64,000 nucleotides of DNA from Desulfovibrio sp. Its GTDB lineage: Bacteria > Desulfobacterota > Desulfovibrionia > Desulfovibrionales > Desulfovibrionaceae. Shown here one piece after another: positions 52,771 through 61,040 of this stretch (the first letter of the stretch is position 1; each line of letters begins with the position of its first letter). The stretch is from the NCBI RefSeq assembly GCF_019424165.1, contig NZ_JAHZAA010000001.1:227978-291977 (forward strand). The letters run 5' to 3'. The notes beneath the pieces were generated by a model. That model was not told the DNA's origin. It worked only from the letters and a program-made list of their open reading frames with translations, and ran no database searches. Both the position numbers and the translations under genes were made by a program.

Positions 52771-53814
52771 ATGCTGCGTTGGCATACTCTGGCCGTGTAT
52801 TTTCGTCGTAAATACGGTACACGGGTGCAAAAAATTCCACTTGACGCGGGGGCGTCCTGCCCCAACCGGGACGGTTCGCTTTCACGCCGGGGCTGCACGT
52901 TCTGCAATGCCGCCGGTTCAGGCTCCGGTCTGGGTGTACGCGGCTTTTCGCTCGAAGAACAGTGGCGGGCATGGCTTGAAAAATATCGTACCACTGACGC
53001 CGACAGGGCCTTTATGGCCTACCTTCAGTCCTACTCCAATACCTATGGTCCCCCGGAACGCCTGCAACTTCTGCTCCAACAGGTGGCTGCCTTGCCCGGC
53101 TGCCTTGGCGTTGCCGTGGGTACACGGCCCGACTGTCTCGGCCGGCGCAAGCTGGATATGCTTGCCGCCTGCCGGATGCACGCCAGTGGAAACGACCCGG
53201 AGGATGTGCACCACTATACGCGAAATGCCCATGGAGACAATGGGGGCAAAATGGGCTTCGGCGGCATGGAAAACAGCGGCCTTTCCGAAGTCTGGCTGGA
53301 GCTTGGACTGCAAAGCGTTCACAATGCCACGCTCAGGCGCATCAACAGGGGGCATGATGCCGCCTGCTCTGAAACTGCCGTGCGGCAGGCCGCCGAGCGC
53401 GGACTTGCCGTATGCGGTCACCTTATGGCCGGGCTGCCCGGCGAGGACGAGAGGGCCTTTCTGGAAAGCCTGGACTGGGCGCTTTCGCTGCCGCTCAGCG
53501 GCCTCAAGCTGCACAACGTCTATGTGCCGCGCGGCACGGCCCTGGCCCGCCTTTATGAAGAAGGCGGCTATCACCCGCTGGCCCGCGACGAATACGTGGA
53601 CCTGCTCTGTACGGCGCTACCGCGCATACCTTCGGCCATGATCATGCACCGGGTGCAGAGCGATCCTGCCCCCGGCGAACTGCTGGCGCCGGACTGGGCC
53701 GCGGAAAAGCGCGGCGTCATTACCGACCTGCGGCGCGCCCTGACTGCCCGCGACCTCTGGCAGGGCAAAGCGGCAGATGTGCCGGACATGCGGCCGGAAT
53801 GGTACGGCGGCTGA
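52771..53814 (+). CDS. Radical SAM protein, TIGR01212 (YhcC) type, with an insertion
   Basis: 347 residues. N-terminal KYGTRVQKIPLDAGASCPNRDG is the family signature, and the cluster cysteines are in SCPNRDG...GCTFCN (C-x12/13-C-x2-C spacing of the YhcC family). GLQSVHNATLRRINRGH and CGHLMAGLPGED follow. Compared with YhcC there is an extra segment of about 33 residues, His/Asn/Gly-rich, near residues 132-165 before VWLELGLQS. The reaction is unknown in the family. It is divergent from mreB; the 241-bp gap holds both promoters. Confidence 0.88.
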   Translation: MLRWHTLAVYFRRKYGTRVQKIPLDAGASCPNRDGSLSRRGCTFCNAAGSGSGLGVRGFSLEEQWRAWLEKYRTTDADRAFMAYLQSYSNTYGPPERLQLLLQQVAALPGCLGVAVGTRPDCLGRRKLDMLAACRMHASGNDPEDVHHYTRNAHGDNGGKMGFGGMENSGLSEVWLELGLQSVHNATLRRINRGHDAACSETAVRQAAERGLAVCGHLMAGLPGEDERAFLESLDWALSLPLSGLKLHNVYVPRGTALARLYEEGGYHPLARDEYVDLLCTALPRIPSAMIMHRVQSDPAPGELLAPDWAAEKRGVITDLRRALTARDLWQGKAADVPDMRPEWYGG

Positions 53815-53836
53815 GGGCGCGTTACAAAGCGGCCGT

Positions 53837-55642
53837 CTAGGCCCGCTTCATGTCCTGGATAAGCTCCGCAAGCTTTTGCGCCTGTGCCGCGAGGCCGGTC
53901 ACGGCGCTGGCGGCCTCGCCCATGGCGACGGCGGTGTGGCGCGACATGTCGTTTACTTCCACAATGCTTCTGTTGATCTCTTCGCTGGCGGCGGACTGCT
54001 CCTCGCTGGCGGCGGCGATGGCGTTGATCTGGTCTGTGGTTTCCTCGATGTTGGTCACAATTTCCTCAAGGGCCGTGCCGGACTGCCCGGCCAGACCGTT
54101 GGCCTCGCTGATGGCGTCGACGGCGTTTTCCACCCCGGTCATGCTTTGCCGCGTGCTGTCCTGAATGGCGCGTATGGCTTCCGCCACGTCACTGGTGGAC
54201 GTCATGGTTTTTTCGGCCAGTTTGCGCACCTCATCAGCCACCACGGCAAAGCCGCGTCCTGCGTCACCGGCGCGGGCGGCTTCAATGGCGGCATTGAGGG
54301 CCAGCAGGTTGGTCTGGTCCGCGATATCTGAAATGACGTTCATGATTCTGCTGATGGCCAGGGCATGCTCGTTGAGTCTGGCCATGTCATCCTTGAGCGC
54401 CAGGGAATGTTCCTGCACGCGGGCGATGCTGCTCATGGCGTCGTGCACGATGCGCGCACCCGTCAAGGCCTTGTCGCGGGTGTCCATGGATGCTCCGGAG
54501 GCCATGCCGGCGTTTTTGGCCACTTCCTGCACGGTGGCGTTCATTTCGTTCATGGCGGTGGCTGCTTCCGCAAGCCGCTGTGATGATTCCGCCGCGCCCT
54601 TGTCAGACTGCTCGATCTGTGCCGAAAGTTCGGTAGATGCCGAAGAAAGCACCCCGGCAATGCCTTCAAGCTGCCCGGCGGCGGCAAGCATGCCGTCCCT
54701 GCGCGCGGTTTCAGCCTGAGCCTGCGCCTTTTCGGCGCGATCCTGCGCGGTTTTGGCCTGTTCCAGAGCTTCCGCGGCCTCAAGGGTTTTTTGTGCCGCC
54801 TCCTGCACGCGGCTGTGCAGGTTTGTGATCATGGTTCCGAGTGAAGTGTGCAGGGCGCGGATTTCCAGAGGGCTTGAAGGCTTTATGGCTGTGAGATGGT
54901 CCAGGCGCCCGGCGGCCACCTCTTCGGCCTCGGCAGTAAGCTGGAGCAGCGGCGGGCAGATGCGCCGCGTCACGCCCCAGGCAATAAACAGGATAAGTGC
55001 AAGAATGCCCGCGCCAAGCGCGGCCTGCACCCGGCTGTAGCGGTTCTGGCTTTCAGTGACCATGCTGGTAATGCGGCTGCGCTCCTTGTCAACGCCGTCA
55101 ATATATACGCCCGTGCCGATAATGACATCCGTACCCGGAACAAGCTGCGCGTAGCTCAGCTTGGGCTGTACGCCCGCTCCCGCTTTTTCAAAATGGTAAA
55201 GGACAAAGCCGCCGCCTTTCCGGGCGGCATCAATAAGATCGCGAATAAAGGGAACTCCGTTGGAGTCTTTCAGGTCAATAAAGTTTTTTCCGTTCTGGGA
55301 TTTGTTGATCGGCACATTTATGCGTGTTCCGTCTGTCTTGTAGGTAAACAGATAGCCTTCTTCATCGGGAAAAAAGCGCTGAAAGTCTGTAAGTTCTTCA
55401 ATGAGGGCGTATTTTTCTTCCGGGCTGGCCGCATCTTCAAGGCTGCGGGCAAGGGTCTGCGCGGCAAGTTCCACCGTATGCTTGAGCCCGTATTCATATT
55501 TTGCCTTCAGCGCTGCGGACATCTGCGGCAGGGTTATGTCGTCGAGCACCAGCTTTGAGATGTACATGTTGCTGAAAAACAGTGTCCCCATACCCAGGGT
55601 GAAGACCAGACAAAGTATAACAAGCCACGCTTTTACGTTCAT
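53837..55642 (-). CDS. Methyl-accepting chemotaxis protein with sCache domain
   Basis: 601 residues. TM1 is at about 4-24; a periplasmic single-Cache domain (about 35-195) contains DEEGYLFTYKTDGT and GTGVYIDGVD; TM2 is at about 207-226; HAMP and coiled coil follow, then the signalling hairpin near 437-479. The start ATG 55642 (MNVKAWL) is chosen over an upstream ATG because it places the membrane segment right at the N-terminus. sCache receptors usually sense small organic acids. It is convergent with the radical SAM gene. Confidence 0.92.
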   Translation of the reverse strand: MNVKAWLVILCLVFTLGMGTLFFSNMYISKLVLDDITLPQMSAALKAKYEYGLKHTVELAAQTLARSLEDAASPEEKYALIEELTDFQRFFPDEEGYLFTYKTDGTRINVPINKSQNGKNFIDLKDSNGVPFIRDLIDAARKGGGFVLYHFEKAGAGVQPKLSYAQLVPGTDVIIGTGVYIDGVDKERSRITSMVTESQNRYSRVQAALGAGILALILFIAWGVTRRICPPLLQLTAEAEEVAAGRLDHLTAIKPSSPLEIRALHTSLGTMITNLHSRVQEAAQKTLEAAEALEQAKTAQDRAEKAQAQAETARRDGMLAAAGQLEGIAGVLSSASTELSAQIEQSDKGAAESSQRLAEAATAMNEMNATVQEVAKNAGMASGASMDTRDKALTGARIVHDAMSSIARVQEHSLALKDDMARLNEHALAISRIMNVISDIADQTNLLALNAAIEAARAGDAGRGFAVVADEVRKLAEKTMTSTSDVAEAIRAIQDSTRQSMTGVENAVDAISEANGLAGQSGTALEEIVTNIEETTDQINAIAAASEEQSAASEEINRSIVEVNDMSRHTAVAMGEAASAVTGLAAQAQKLAELIQDMKRA

Positions 55643-56109
55643 GTTGATGCCTCGACGTGTGATGTGTGACAATATGTCGCGGGTAAAAAGCAGCAGGCCG
55701 CAGGGGAGGGCTGTGCGGCCGGATACTGCAGGAAATATGGGCTGCGGGCGTAAGGGGCGGTGCTGTGGATTGCATGCCGGTACATCGGAGGTGCAGCCGA
55801 ACAGCCGACAGTATTTCGGTTTCTGTATTTCAGAAAAACAATACAGTTAAATATATATAAGGTCAAAGGTATAGTTTTATAGAAGGCGAGTGTTGCGCTG
55901 GCATCCATGCCGGTATGGGCGAATGGCAGCCACAGGCTGCCTGCACATGAAAGGTGTTGCGCCGGGGACACAAAAAAGGCGCATATCTGCCAAACGCGGC
56001 GGCTTTTGCGGGTCTGGTCCGGCGACGGTCTGTGGGGTGCCGCCGGGGCATGCCTGTTTCAGGGGGGATGGGCCGGGGGCGCTCATGCCTCCGGCGATAT
56101 GAGGGCAAC

Positions 56110-56135
56110 GTTACTTTGAAAATGTTACTTTGAAA
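56110..56135 (+). repeat. 12-bp direct repeat
   Basis: GTTACTTTGAAA occurs at 56110-56121 and again at 56124-56135, 14 bp apart, in non-coding DNA 200 bp past the tunR stop. Confidence 0.6.
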
Positions 56136-56280
56136 CGGTTCCGGTGGTTGCGTGGGCGGCCATAGCCGTTGCCCGGAGGGCTTACGGCCACGGCAGGGTT
56201 GTGCCGTTACGCTGCCAAACGCCGCGGAAAGCACCGTGCGCTTTTTTGGGGTACAGCTTTTCAACGGTAAAATACTTCAA

Positions 56281-56310
56281 GGCGCGGCAGTGTATGGACA
56301 CTGCCGCGCC
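56281..56310 (-). terminator. Terminator of tunR
   Basis: GGCGCGGCAGTGT pairs perfectly with ACACTGCCGCGCC around ATGG; on the minus strand it is followed by TTGAAGTATTTTACC. It lies 32 bp past the tunR stop. Confidence 0.8.
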
Positions 56311-56341
56311 GGAGTACATCGACCGTGTTTGGCAACAGCCG

Positions 56342-57466
56342 CTAATCCAGATTGAGAATGACAGAAAAAGACTTGAAAAGCACAGTGGCCTTCTGCCCGG
56401 CCTTCAGTCCGCAGGAAGGGTTCTGTCCGCCGCTCTGGATGGCGCATACCAGGCTGCCTTCCGGCAGGGCCACCAGCACTTCGGCCACCATCTGGTCTTC
56501 GCGCACACGCTCCACCACGCCCACAAAGCAGTTTTCCGCCGGGGGAGCCGCGTTTTTTGACAGTTCTCCCGGCGCTACCAGAACCCAGGGAGCCTTTACG
56601 CTGGCATTGACCAGCTTGCCTTCGGCCAGAGCCAGCGTGCGACAGCTTTCATCTGTAATAAGCGATACAATACGCAGGCCGCCCGCCGTGCGCATGGCGA
56701 CTTCCACCATTATGCCGGTCTGGCGCAACGAAGTGATGCGACCTTGAAAAACGTTTCTGGCGCTGGTTTTCATAGGCCGCTCCCTTTGCAGTTGTTCTCG
56801 CAGAAGGCGTCGCGCCTCCTGCAGATCGCAGCGCACAATGCCGCTCTGTCCCGGCGCGGCGCGGCGCCCCAGAAAAATATCCACCACGGGCAGGGGCAGA
56901 CCCTGCCGCCCCAGTTCCAGAGCGCGGCTGTGGCGCAGGGCGCGCGCGCTCAGCAGCCCTTTGGGCAGGCCGCAGGCGGCTCCGCACTGCTGCAGGCAAC
57001 GGCGCACATAACTCGCGTCGCAACGCAGAAGATCGTGGCTTTCAGGAAAAAGCGCGGGATCTTCCAGCACGCGCCGCAGGCGGCGGCTCACGGTAAGGGG
57101 CAAGGGAACCTCACGGCCGGGGGCGCCGTTGCTGTCAGGCAGGCGGATGATGCCTTCCTGCAAATCCATATGCCCCGGCTTGAGGCTGAAAATTTCCACC
57201 AGCCGCAGGGCGGCATAGCGCAAGAGCATGAAGATGAGCCACATGCGCAGCCTTGGGCGCTTTTCGCGCGGGCCACGCGCTGCCGTGGCCCGTTCCCACA
57301 ACCATGACTCCACCGCCAGCAATTCTCTGGGGCTGATGCGGCCGGTATCCTGCAACAGGGCGGCGGAGTCGCGGCGCATGAGCCGTTGGCGCAGCCACGC
57401 CCGGTCCGCGGAAGAGAGCGTGCGCAGAAGCGCGGCCATTTCCTCACGGTTTTTGTTTTTTTCCAT
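56342..57466 (-). CDS. tunR: TunR-type tungstate/molybdate-responsive regulator (XerC/D-like + TOBE domains)
   Basis: 374 residues. Residues 1-230 resemble the catalytic half of XerC/XerD tyrosine recombinases (RYAALRLVEIFSLKPGHM, SARALRHSRALELGRQG with the R-H pair), here used for DNA binding. Residues 235-374 are two TOBE/Mop-type oxyanion domains (SARNVFQGRITSL, then AENCFVGVVERVRED) as in ModE. This architecture and the divergent modABC define the TunR family of sulfate reducers. ATG 57466 is preferred to 57481 because AGGATA lies 7 nt upstream. It is probably an activator of modA. Confidence 0.88.
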   Translation of the reverse strand: MEKNKNREEMAALLRTLSSADRAWLRQRLMRRDSAALLQDTGRISPRELLAVESWLWERATAARGPREKRPRLRMWLIFMLLRYAALRLVEIFSLKPGHMDLQEGIIRLPDSNGAPGREVPLPLTVSRRLRRVLEDPALFPESHDLLRCDASYVRRCLQQCGAACGLPKGLLSARALRHSRALELGRQGLPLPVVDIFLGRRAAPGQSGIVRCDLQEARRLLREQLQRERPMKTSARNVFQGRITSLRQTGIMVEVAMRTAGGLRIVSLITDESCRTLALAEGKLVNASVKAPWVLVAPGELSKNAAPPAENCFVGVVERVREDQMVAEVLVALPEGSLVCAIQSGGQNPSCGLKAGQKATVLFKSFSVILNLD

Positions 57467-57524
57467 GCCGTATCCTGTCATTTTTTAGGTCTTATACATA
57501 AAAAAATGCCGGGTTGTACAGTGT

Positions 57525-57548
57525 TCACGCTTTTCATGTAAAACGTGA
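57525..57548. promoter_or_regulatory. Candidate TunR operator
   Basis: A 24-bp near-palindrome beginning TCACG and ending CGTGA, with CATG at its centre; 10 of 12 base pairs match. Two half-sites around a short centre is the layout expected for a XerC/D-like DNA-binding domain. It lies in the tunR-modA gap, 5 bp upstream of the modA -35 region, a position that suits activation. Confidence 0.6.
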
Positions 57549-57553
57549 CCTCC

Positions 57554-57581
57554 TTGCCCGGACAAGGGGCTCCTGTATGAG
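57554..57581 (+). promoter_or_regulatory. Candidate modA promoter
   Basis: TTGCCC (57554-57559), 16-bp spacer, TATGAG (57576-57581). The -10 is weak, consistent with a promoter that needs an activator. Transcription would start near 57588. Confidence 0.45.
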
Positions 57582-57594
57582 TTAGTCAAAACTA

Positions 57595-57610
57595 TCGCGT
57601 TACAACGCGA
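57595..57610 (+). repeat. Perfect inverted repeat in the modA leader
   Basis: TCGCGTT-AC-AACGCGA, 7-bp arms, between the promoter and the ribosome site of modA (start 57622). With only 2 nt between the arms it cannot form a full hairpin, so it is more likely a protein-binding site. Confidence 0.55.
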
Positions 57611-57621
57611 GGGAGGAGCCT

Positions 57622-58374
57622 ATGAAAAAATCGTTCTTTTCCCGCATTTTTCTTACTCTGGCTTGTGTGGGGCTTTTGAGCCTGCCCGCGCATGCCGCCG
57701 AAATGACGGTTTCTGCGGCGGCCAGCCTTACCAATGCTTTTACCGAACTGAAAGGCATGTTCGAGAAGCAGCATCCCGGCCTGAAGGTCAATGTAAACTT
57801 TGCCGCCTCCAATCCTCTGCTCAAGCAGATTCAGGAAGGCGCACCCGTTGACGTGTTTGCGTCGGCCGACCAGGCCACCATGGACAAGGCTGCGGCCGCA
57901 AAAGTTGTGGACCCCGCCACCCGCAAGAACTTTGCCGAAAATGACCTTGTGCTTATCGTGCCTGCCGGCAGCAAAAAGCCCGCCGCCCTTGCCGATCTGA
58001 AAGCGTTCAAAAAAGTCGCCATCGGCAATCCTGATTCCGTGCCTGTGGGCCGCTACACCAAGGCTGCCCTTACCGAGGCCAAGCTGTGGGACGCCCTGCA
58101 GCCCGCCCTGATTCAGGGCAACAGCGTGCGCCAGGTGCTGGATTATGTGGCGCGTGGCGAGGTTGACGCCGGTTTCGTTTATGGCACCGATGCCAAGCAG
58201 ATGGCGGACAAGGTGGATGTAGTGATGGTTGTGGGCGGTCATGAGCCGGTAACCTATCCCATTGCCGTGGCCCTTACCGGAACCAACCCCAAGATGGGGC
58301 AGGAGTTTCTGAACTTCGTGCTTTCTCCCGAAGGCCAGGCTGTTCTGGCAAAATACGGTTTTTCCAAGCCGTAG
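57622..58374 (+). CDS. modA: Molybdate/tungstate ABC transporter, periplasmic binding protein
   Basis: 250 residues with a signal peptide (1-26, ending AHA). The mature protein begins AEMTVSAAASLTNAFTEL, the ModA oxyanion-binding start; PVDVFASADQATMD and VLDYVARGEVDAGFVYGTDA follow. It captures molybdate or tungstate in the periplasm. GGGAGGAG precedes the start. A hairpin separates it from modB. Confidence 0.93.
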   Translation: MKKSFFSRIFLTLACVGLLSLPAHAAEMTVSAAASLTNAFTELKGMFEKQHPGLKVNVNFAASNPLLKQIQEGAPVDVFASADQATMDKAAAAKVVDPATRKNFAENDLVLIVPAGSKKPAALADLKAFKKVAIGNPDSVPVGRYTKAALTEAKLWDALQPALIQGNSVRQVLDYVARGEVDAGFVYGTDAKQMADKVDVVMVVGGHEPVTYPIAVALTGTNPKMGQEFLNFVLSPEGQAVLAKYGFSKP

Positions 58375-58432
58375 CCTGTACCGGGACGCTGTTCCGGGCG
58401 TAACGTCTGCCGTAAGCGGAGACATTTTACAG

Positions 58433-58468
58433 CATACAGGCCGTCGCCGCAGGGCGGCGGCCTGTATG
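58433..58468 (+). terminator. Hairpin between modA and modB
   Basis: CATACAGGCCG and CCGC pair with CGGC and GGCCTGTATG (58433-58450 with 58455-58468, small bulge); no T tail. Such hairpins after binding-protein genes often protect the upstream mRNA or partly stop transcription, giving more ModA than ModBC. Confidence 0.6.
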
Positions 58469-58571
58469 TCCGGCTTCACGGGTTCCGCCATGGCAGAGGC
58501 GGGCGACCCCGGCGGCATTGTATGCCAGAACCGGAGCATGGCAACGATTTTTGCGGAGGAGTGGTTTTTTG

Positions 58572-59252
58572 ATGGATTTTGACGGCATCTCCATCTGGAG
58601 CCCACTGGAGCTTTCGCTCCGGGTGGCCGGCACGGCCACCCTGGTTTCTTTTGTGGCGGCCACCCTCATGGCCTGGCTGCTGGCCCGTAAAAAAGGCCCC
58701 ATGCCCGCGCTGCTGGACGCCTTGTGTACGCTGCCCCTGGTTTTGCCGCCCACAGTGCTTGGCTACTATCTCATTCTTCTGGTGGGGCGGCGCGGCCTTT
58801 TTGGCCACTGGCTGGCCGAGATGGGCATCAATCTTATATTTTCGTGGAAAGGAGCCGTGGTTGCGGCTACGGTGGTGGTCTTTCCGCTTATCTACAAGTC
58901 CGCCAGGGCCGCCCTGGAGCAGGTTGATTCGCATCTGGAAGATGCCGCCCGTACCCTTGGGGCCTCAGAATGGCGCGTATTTATCAGTGTATCGCTGCCG
59001 TTGGCCTGGAAGGGGATTTTTGCGGGGCTGATGCTGGCCTTCGCGCGGGGCATGGGCGAATTTGGCGCCACCCTCATGATCGCGGGCAATATTCCCGGTA
59101 AAACGCAAACTCTGGCCCTTGCCATTTATGACGCGTTTCAGGCAGGCAATGATGTGCAGGCCACCTGGCTTGTCATTGTGACCTCTCTGGCCTGCGTGAG
59201 CATGCTTATGGCGGCTGAACTGCTGCTCAAGCTGAAAAGGCGGCGGCGATGA
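58572..59252 (+). CDS. modB: Molybdate/tungstate ABC transporter permease
   Basis: 226 residues with about five membrane segments. The EAA loop that docks on ModC is visible as DAARTLGASEWRVF...SLPLAWKGIFAGLMLAFARGMGEFG. The start ATG 58572 has GGAGGAG 11 nt upstream. The stop overlaps the modC start (ATGA). Confidence 0.93.
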   Translation: MDFDGISIWSPLELSLRVAGTATLVSFVAATLMAWLLARKKGPMPALLDALCTLPLVLPPTVLGYYLILLVGRRGLFGHWLAEMGINLIFSWKGAVVAATVVVFPLIYKSARAALEQVDSHLEDAARTLGASEWRVFISVSLPLAWKGIFAGLMLAFARGMGEFGATLMIAGNIPGKTQTLALAIYDAFQAGNDVQATWLVIVTSLACVSMLMAAELLLKLKRRRR

Positions 59253-60025
59253 TTTCCTTGCGCTTGTATAAGAGCTTTAAAAATGCGGCCGTACCCTTCA
59301 GCCTGGATGTGGATTACGCAATAGGCGACGAGCACAAAAACGTCGTGCTCTTCGGGCCTTCCGGTTCCGGAAAAAGCCTGACCATGCAGTGTCTCGCCGG
59401 GCTTGTCCGGCCGGATTCCGGGCATATCCGCCTTGGCGGCCGCACCCTGTATGACGGGCAGGCCAATGTCTTTGTTCCGGCGCAGCGCCGTCGTATCGGC
59501 TACATGTTCCAGGACTATGCGCTGTTTCCTCACCTGACCCTGCTGCAAAATGTGGCGTACAGCGGCACGGGGCTTTGGCCCTGGCGCGTCTGCCCGGCCC
59601 AGCAGGAACGGGCGCAGGCCGTGCTGGAACGTTTCGGCATAGGGCATCTGGCCCGCAACCTGCCTTCACAGCTTTCCGGCGGGCAGCGACAGCGGGCGGC
59701 ACTGGCCCGCGCGCTTAATGCCGGGCCGGAACTTCTGCTGCTGGACGAGCCGTTTTCGGCACTGGACCCGCTGCTGCGGGAACGCTTGCGCGAAGAGCTG
59801 CTGGAACTTATTGCCGGGCTCACCATCCCTGCAGTCATCATCACCCACGATCCGGGCGATGTGGACGCTTTTGCGGGCAGCCTGATTCTGTATGATCACG
59901 GCCACGCCAGGCTGGTTCCCGATTATGCGGCACTGCGGCGGGGGTTCGGCAGCCCGGGCCACTGCCTGCGCCATTTGCAGGAGCAGGCAACTGCCGCGGG
60001 CTGCTCTGTGGAGCCGGCCCCTTGA
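59249..60025 (+). CDS. modC: Molybdate/tungstate ABC transporter ATP-binding protein
   Basis: 258 residues. Walker A GPSGSGKS near residue 38, signature LSGGQRQR near 142, Walker B LLLLDEP near 161, and switch His in IITHD. It is about 100 residues shorter than E. coli ModC because the C-terminal TOBE (Mop) domain is absent, so oxyanion sensing is left to TunR. It is the last gene of modABC. Confidence 0.93.
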   Translation: MISLRLYKSFKNAAVPFSLDVDYAIGDEHKNVVLFGPSGSGKSLTMQCLAGLVRPDSGHIRLGGRTLYDGQANVFVPAQRRRIGYMFQDYALFPHLTLLQNVAYSGTGLWPWRVCPAQQERAQAVLERFGIGHLARNLPSQLSGGQRQRAALARALNAGPELLLLDEPFSALDPLLRERLREELLELIAGLTIPAVIITHDPGDVDAFAGSLILYDHGHARLVPDYAALRRGFGSPGHCLRHLQEQATAAGCSVEPAP

Positions 60026-60062
60026 TTTTGCGCCGTCGCCAAACAGTGTGCCCGTAAGGGCG

Positions 60063-60103
60063 CGGCAGCATACGGCCACCGCGACTCCGGCCGTATGCTG
60101 CCG
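60063..60103 (+). terminator. Hairpin after modC
   Basis: A 15-bp perfect stem (60063-60077 with 60089-60103) and 11-nt loop, 38 bp past the modC stop. No T tail follows, so it may protect the mRNA end rather than terminate by itself. Confidence 0.6.
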
Positions 60104-60596
60104 CCAGCCGGGCCTGCCCCGGCCTGCTGCCACAGCCACGGCATCCTGCTTTTTTCTGCCGTGCACGAGCCGTTAACAGTCTGAAGAATCCCGACTGCCT
60201 GCATCCTGCCTTCTGCCTTTATGCATCCCGGCACAGGGCCTGCCTTGGGGCGGACACCACAAAAAACTGCTTCTGAACCAGGCTCTCTGTATTTCTGCTT
60301 TTGCTTCAGCGTAGCTGGCCGCCGCATTTTCTGCTGCAGCCTCACTCTGTAGTGCCGATGACATCTGCCAGATAAACAAAAAAATTGTCTTCACGATGGG
60401 CGAAAATGCTATTTTTGAAAAAAGCATTGTATTTATAGCTAATTGAGTGGTAAAGAAAATTTACAAAAGTTTGTAAGTTCTATTGAAAAAACGGTTGCCG
60501 CATGCTGGTTGAACGCTCGACCTATGAGCGCCTGGAATCCGCAAATGGAGCGGGTTTTTCGATTTCAGTAGTGGTTTTTTTCAGGAAAAAAAGATG

Positions 60597-60658
60597 CCGG
60601 TAAAATCAGATGACGCGGCTTTTTAGACCTGAATATTTTACCGGTTTTGATTTTTTTT
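60597..60658 (+). terminator. Terminator-like hairpin in the AT-rich region
   Basis: CCGGTAAAAT (60597-60606) pairs with ATTTTACCGG (60635-60644), followed by TTTTGA and T8. No gene is upstream of it on this strand within 550 bp, which suggests it ends a non-coding transcript. Confidence 0.55.
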
Positions 60659-61040
60659 ACGGTAACCACCTATTAAGAATGAAAGTTAAAAAAGTAACAA
60701 ATTAGACGTTTCAGTATGCGCACAAAATTTTTTGTAAGCATGGACACCGCCATATTCACATGGTATCACTTGCTCATAGTCTAATGCCCTGATTTATAGG
60801 GGCAGTATTTTGAAACTTATGTACTTTTATAAAGGTGGCTCCGGCAGCCAATTCTTTTTGCCGCCATATTAAAAAACTGTTTTCAAGTATTTTAAGATCG
60901 TTTTTTATATTTCTTAAAAGTGTCACTAAAGGCACATGTTGTTTTTTGCGTTCTGCTTTGATGTTTCTGACGGTCTTGCACGGGTAAAAAACCCGTATGC
61001 CGGGGCGATTGTAATGAGCTTGCCCGGCACAGGAGGAAAC

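Larger units (their letters stand above)
55643..56341. other. 699-bp gap between chemoreceptor and tunR
   Basis: The AT-rich part 55800-55890 is probably the chemoreceptor promoter. GC-rich middle shows no gene. It also contains a 12-bp direct repeat (56110-56135) and the tunR terminator (56281-56310). Confidence 0.45.
60026..61040. other. 1-kb non-coding region, AT-rich in its second part
   Basis: 60026-60360 is GC-rich with a 15-bp hairpin at 60063-60103. From about 60361 to 60960 base composition becomes clearly AT-rich, unlike any other stretch of this length in the window, and contains no supported ORF. It holds several hairpins: near 60406-60428, CGCTC/GAGCG at 60514-60530, CCGC/GCGG followed by GTTTTT at 60539-60559, and the terminator at 60597-60658. 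It may encode a small RNA or be a remnant of acquired DNA. Confidence 0.55.

Noticed and set aside
56342..57466. Phage-type integrase suggesting a mobile element
   Set aside because: The recombinase-like part is fused to oxyanion-sensing TOBE domains and sits next to modABC, so it is a regulator. No attachment sites, prophage genes or insertion sequences were seen in the window.
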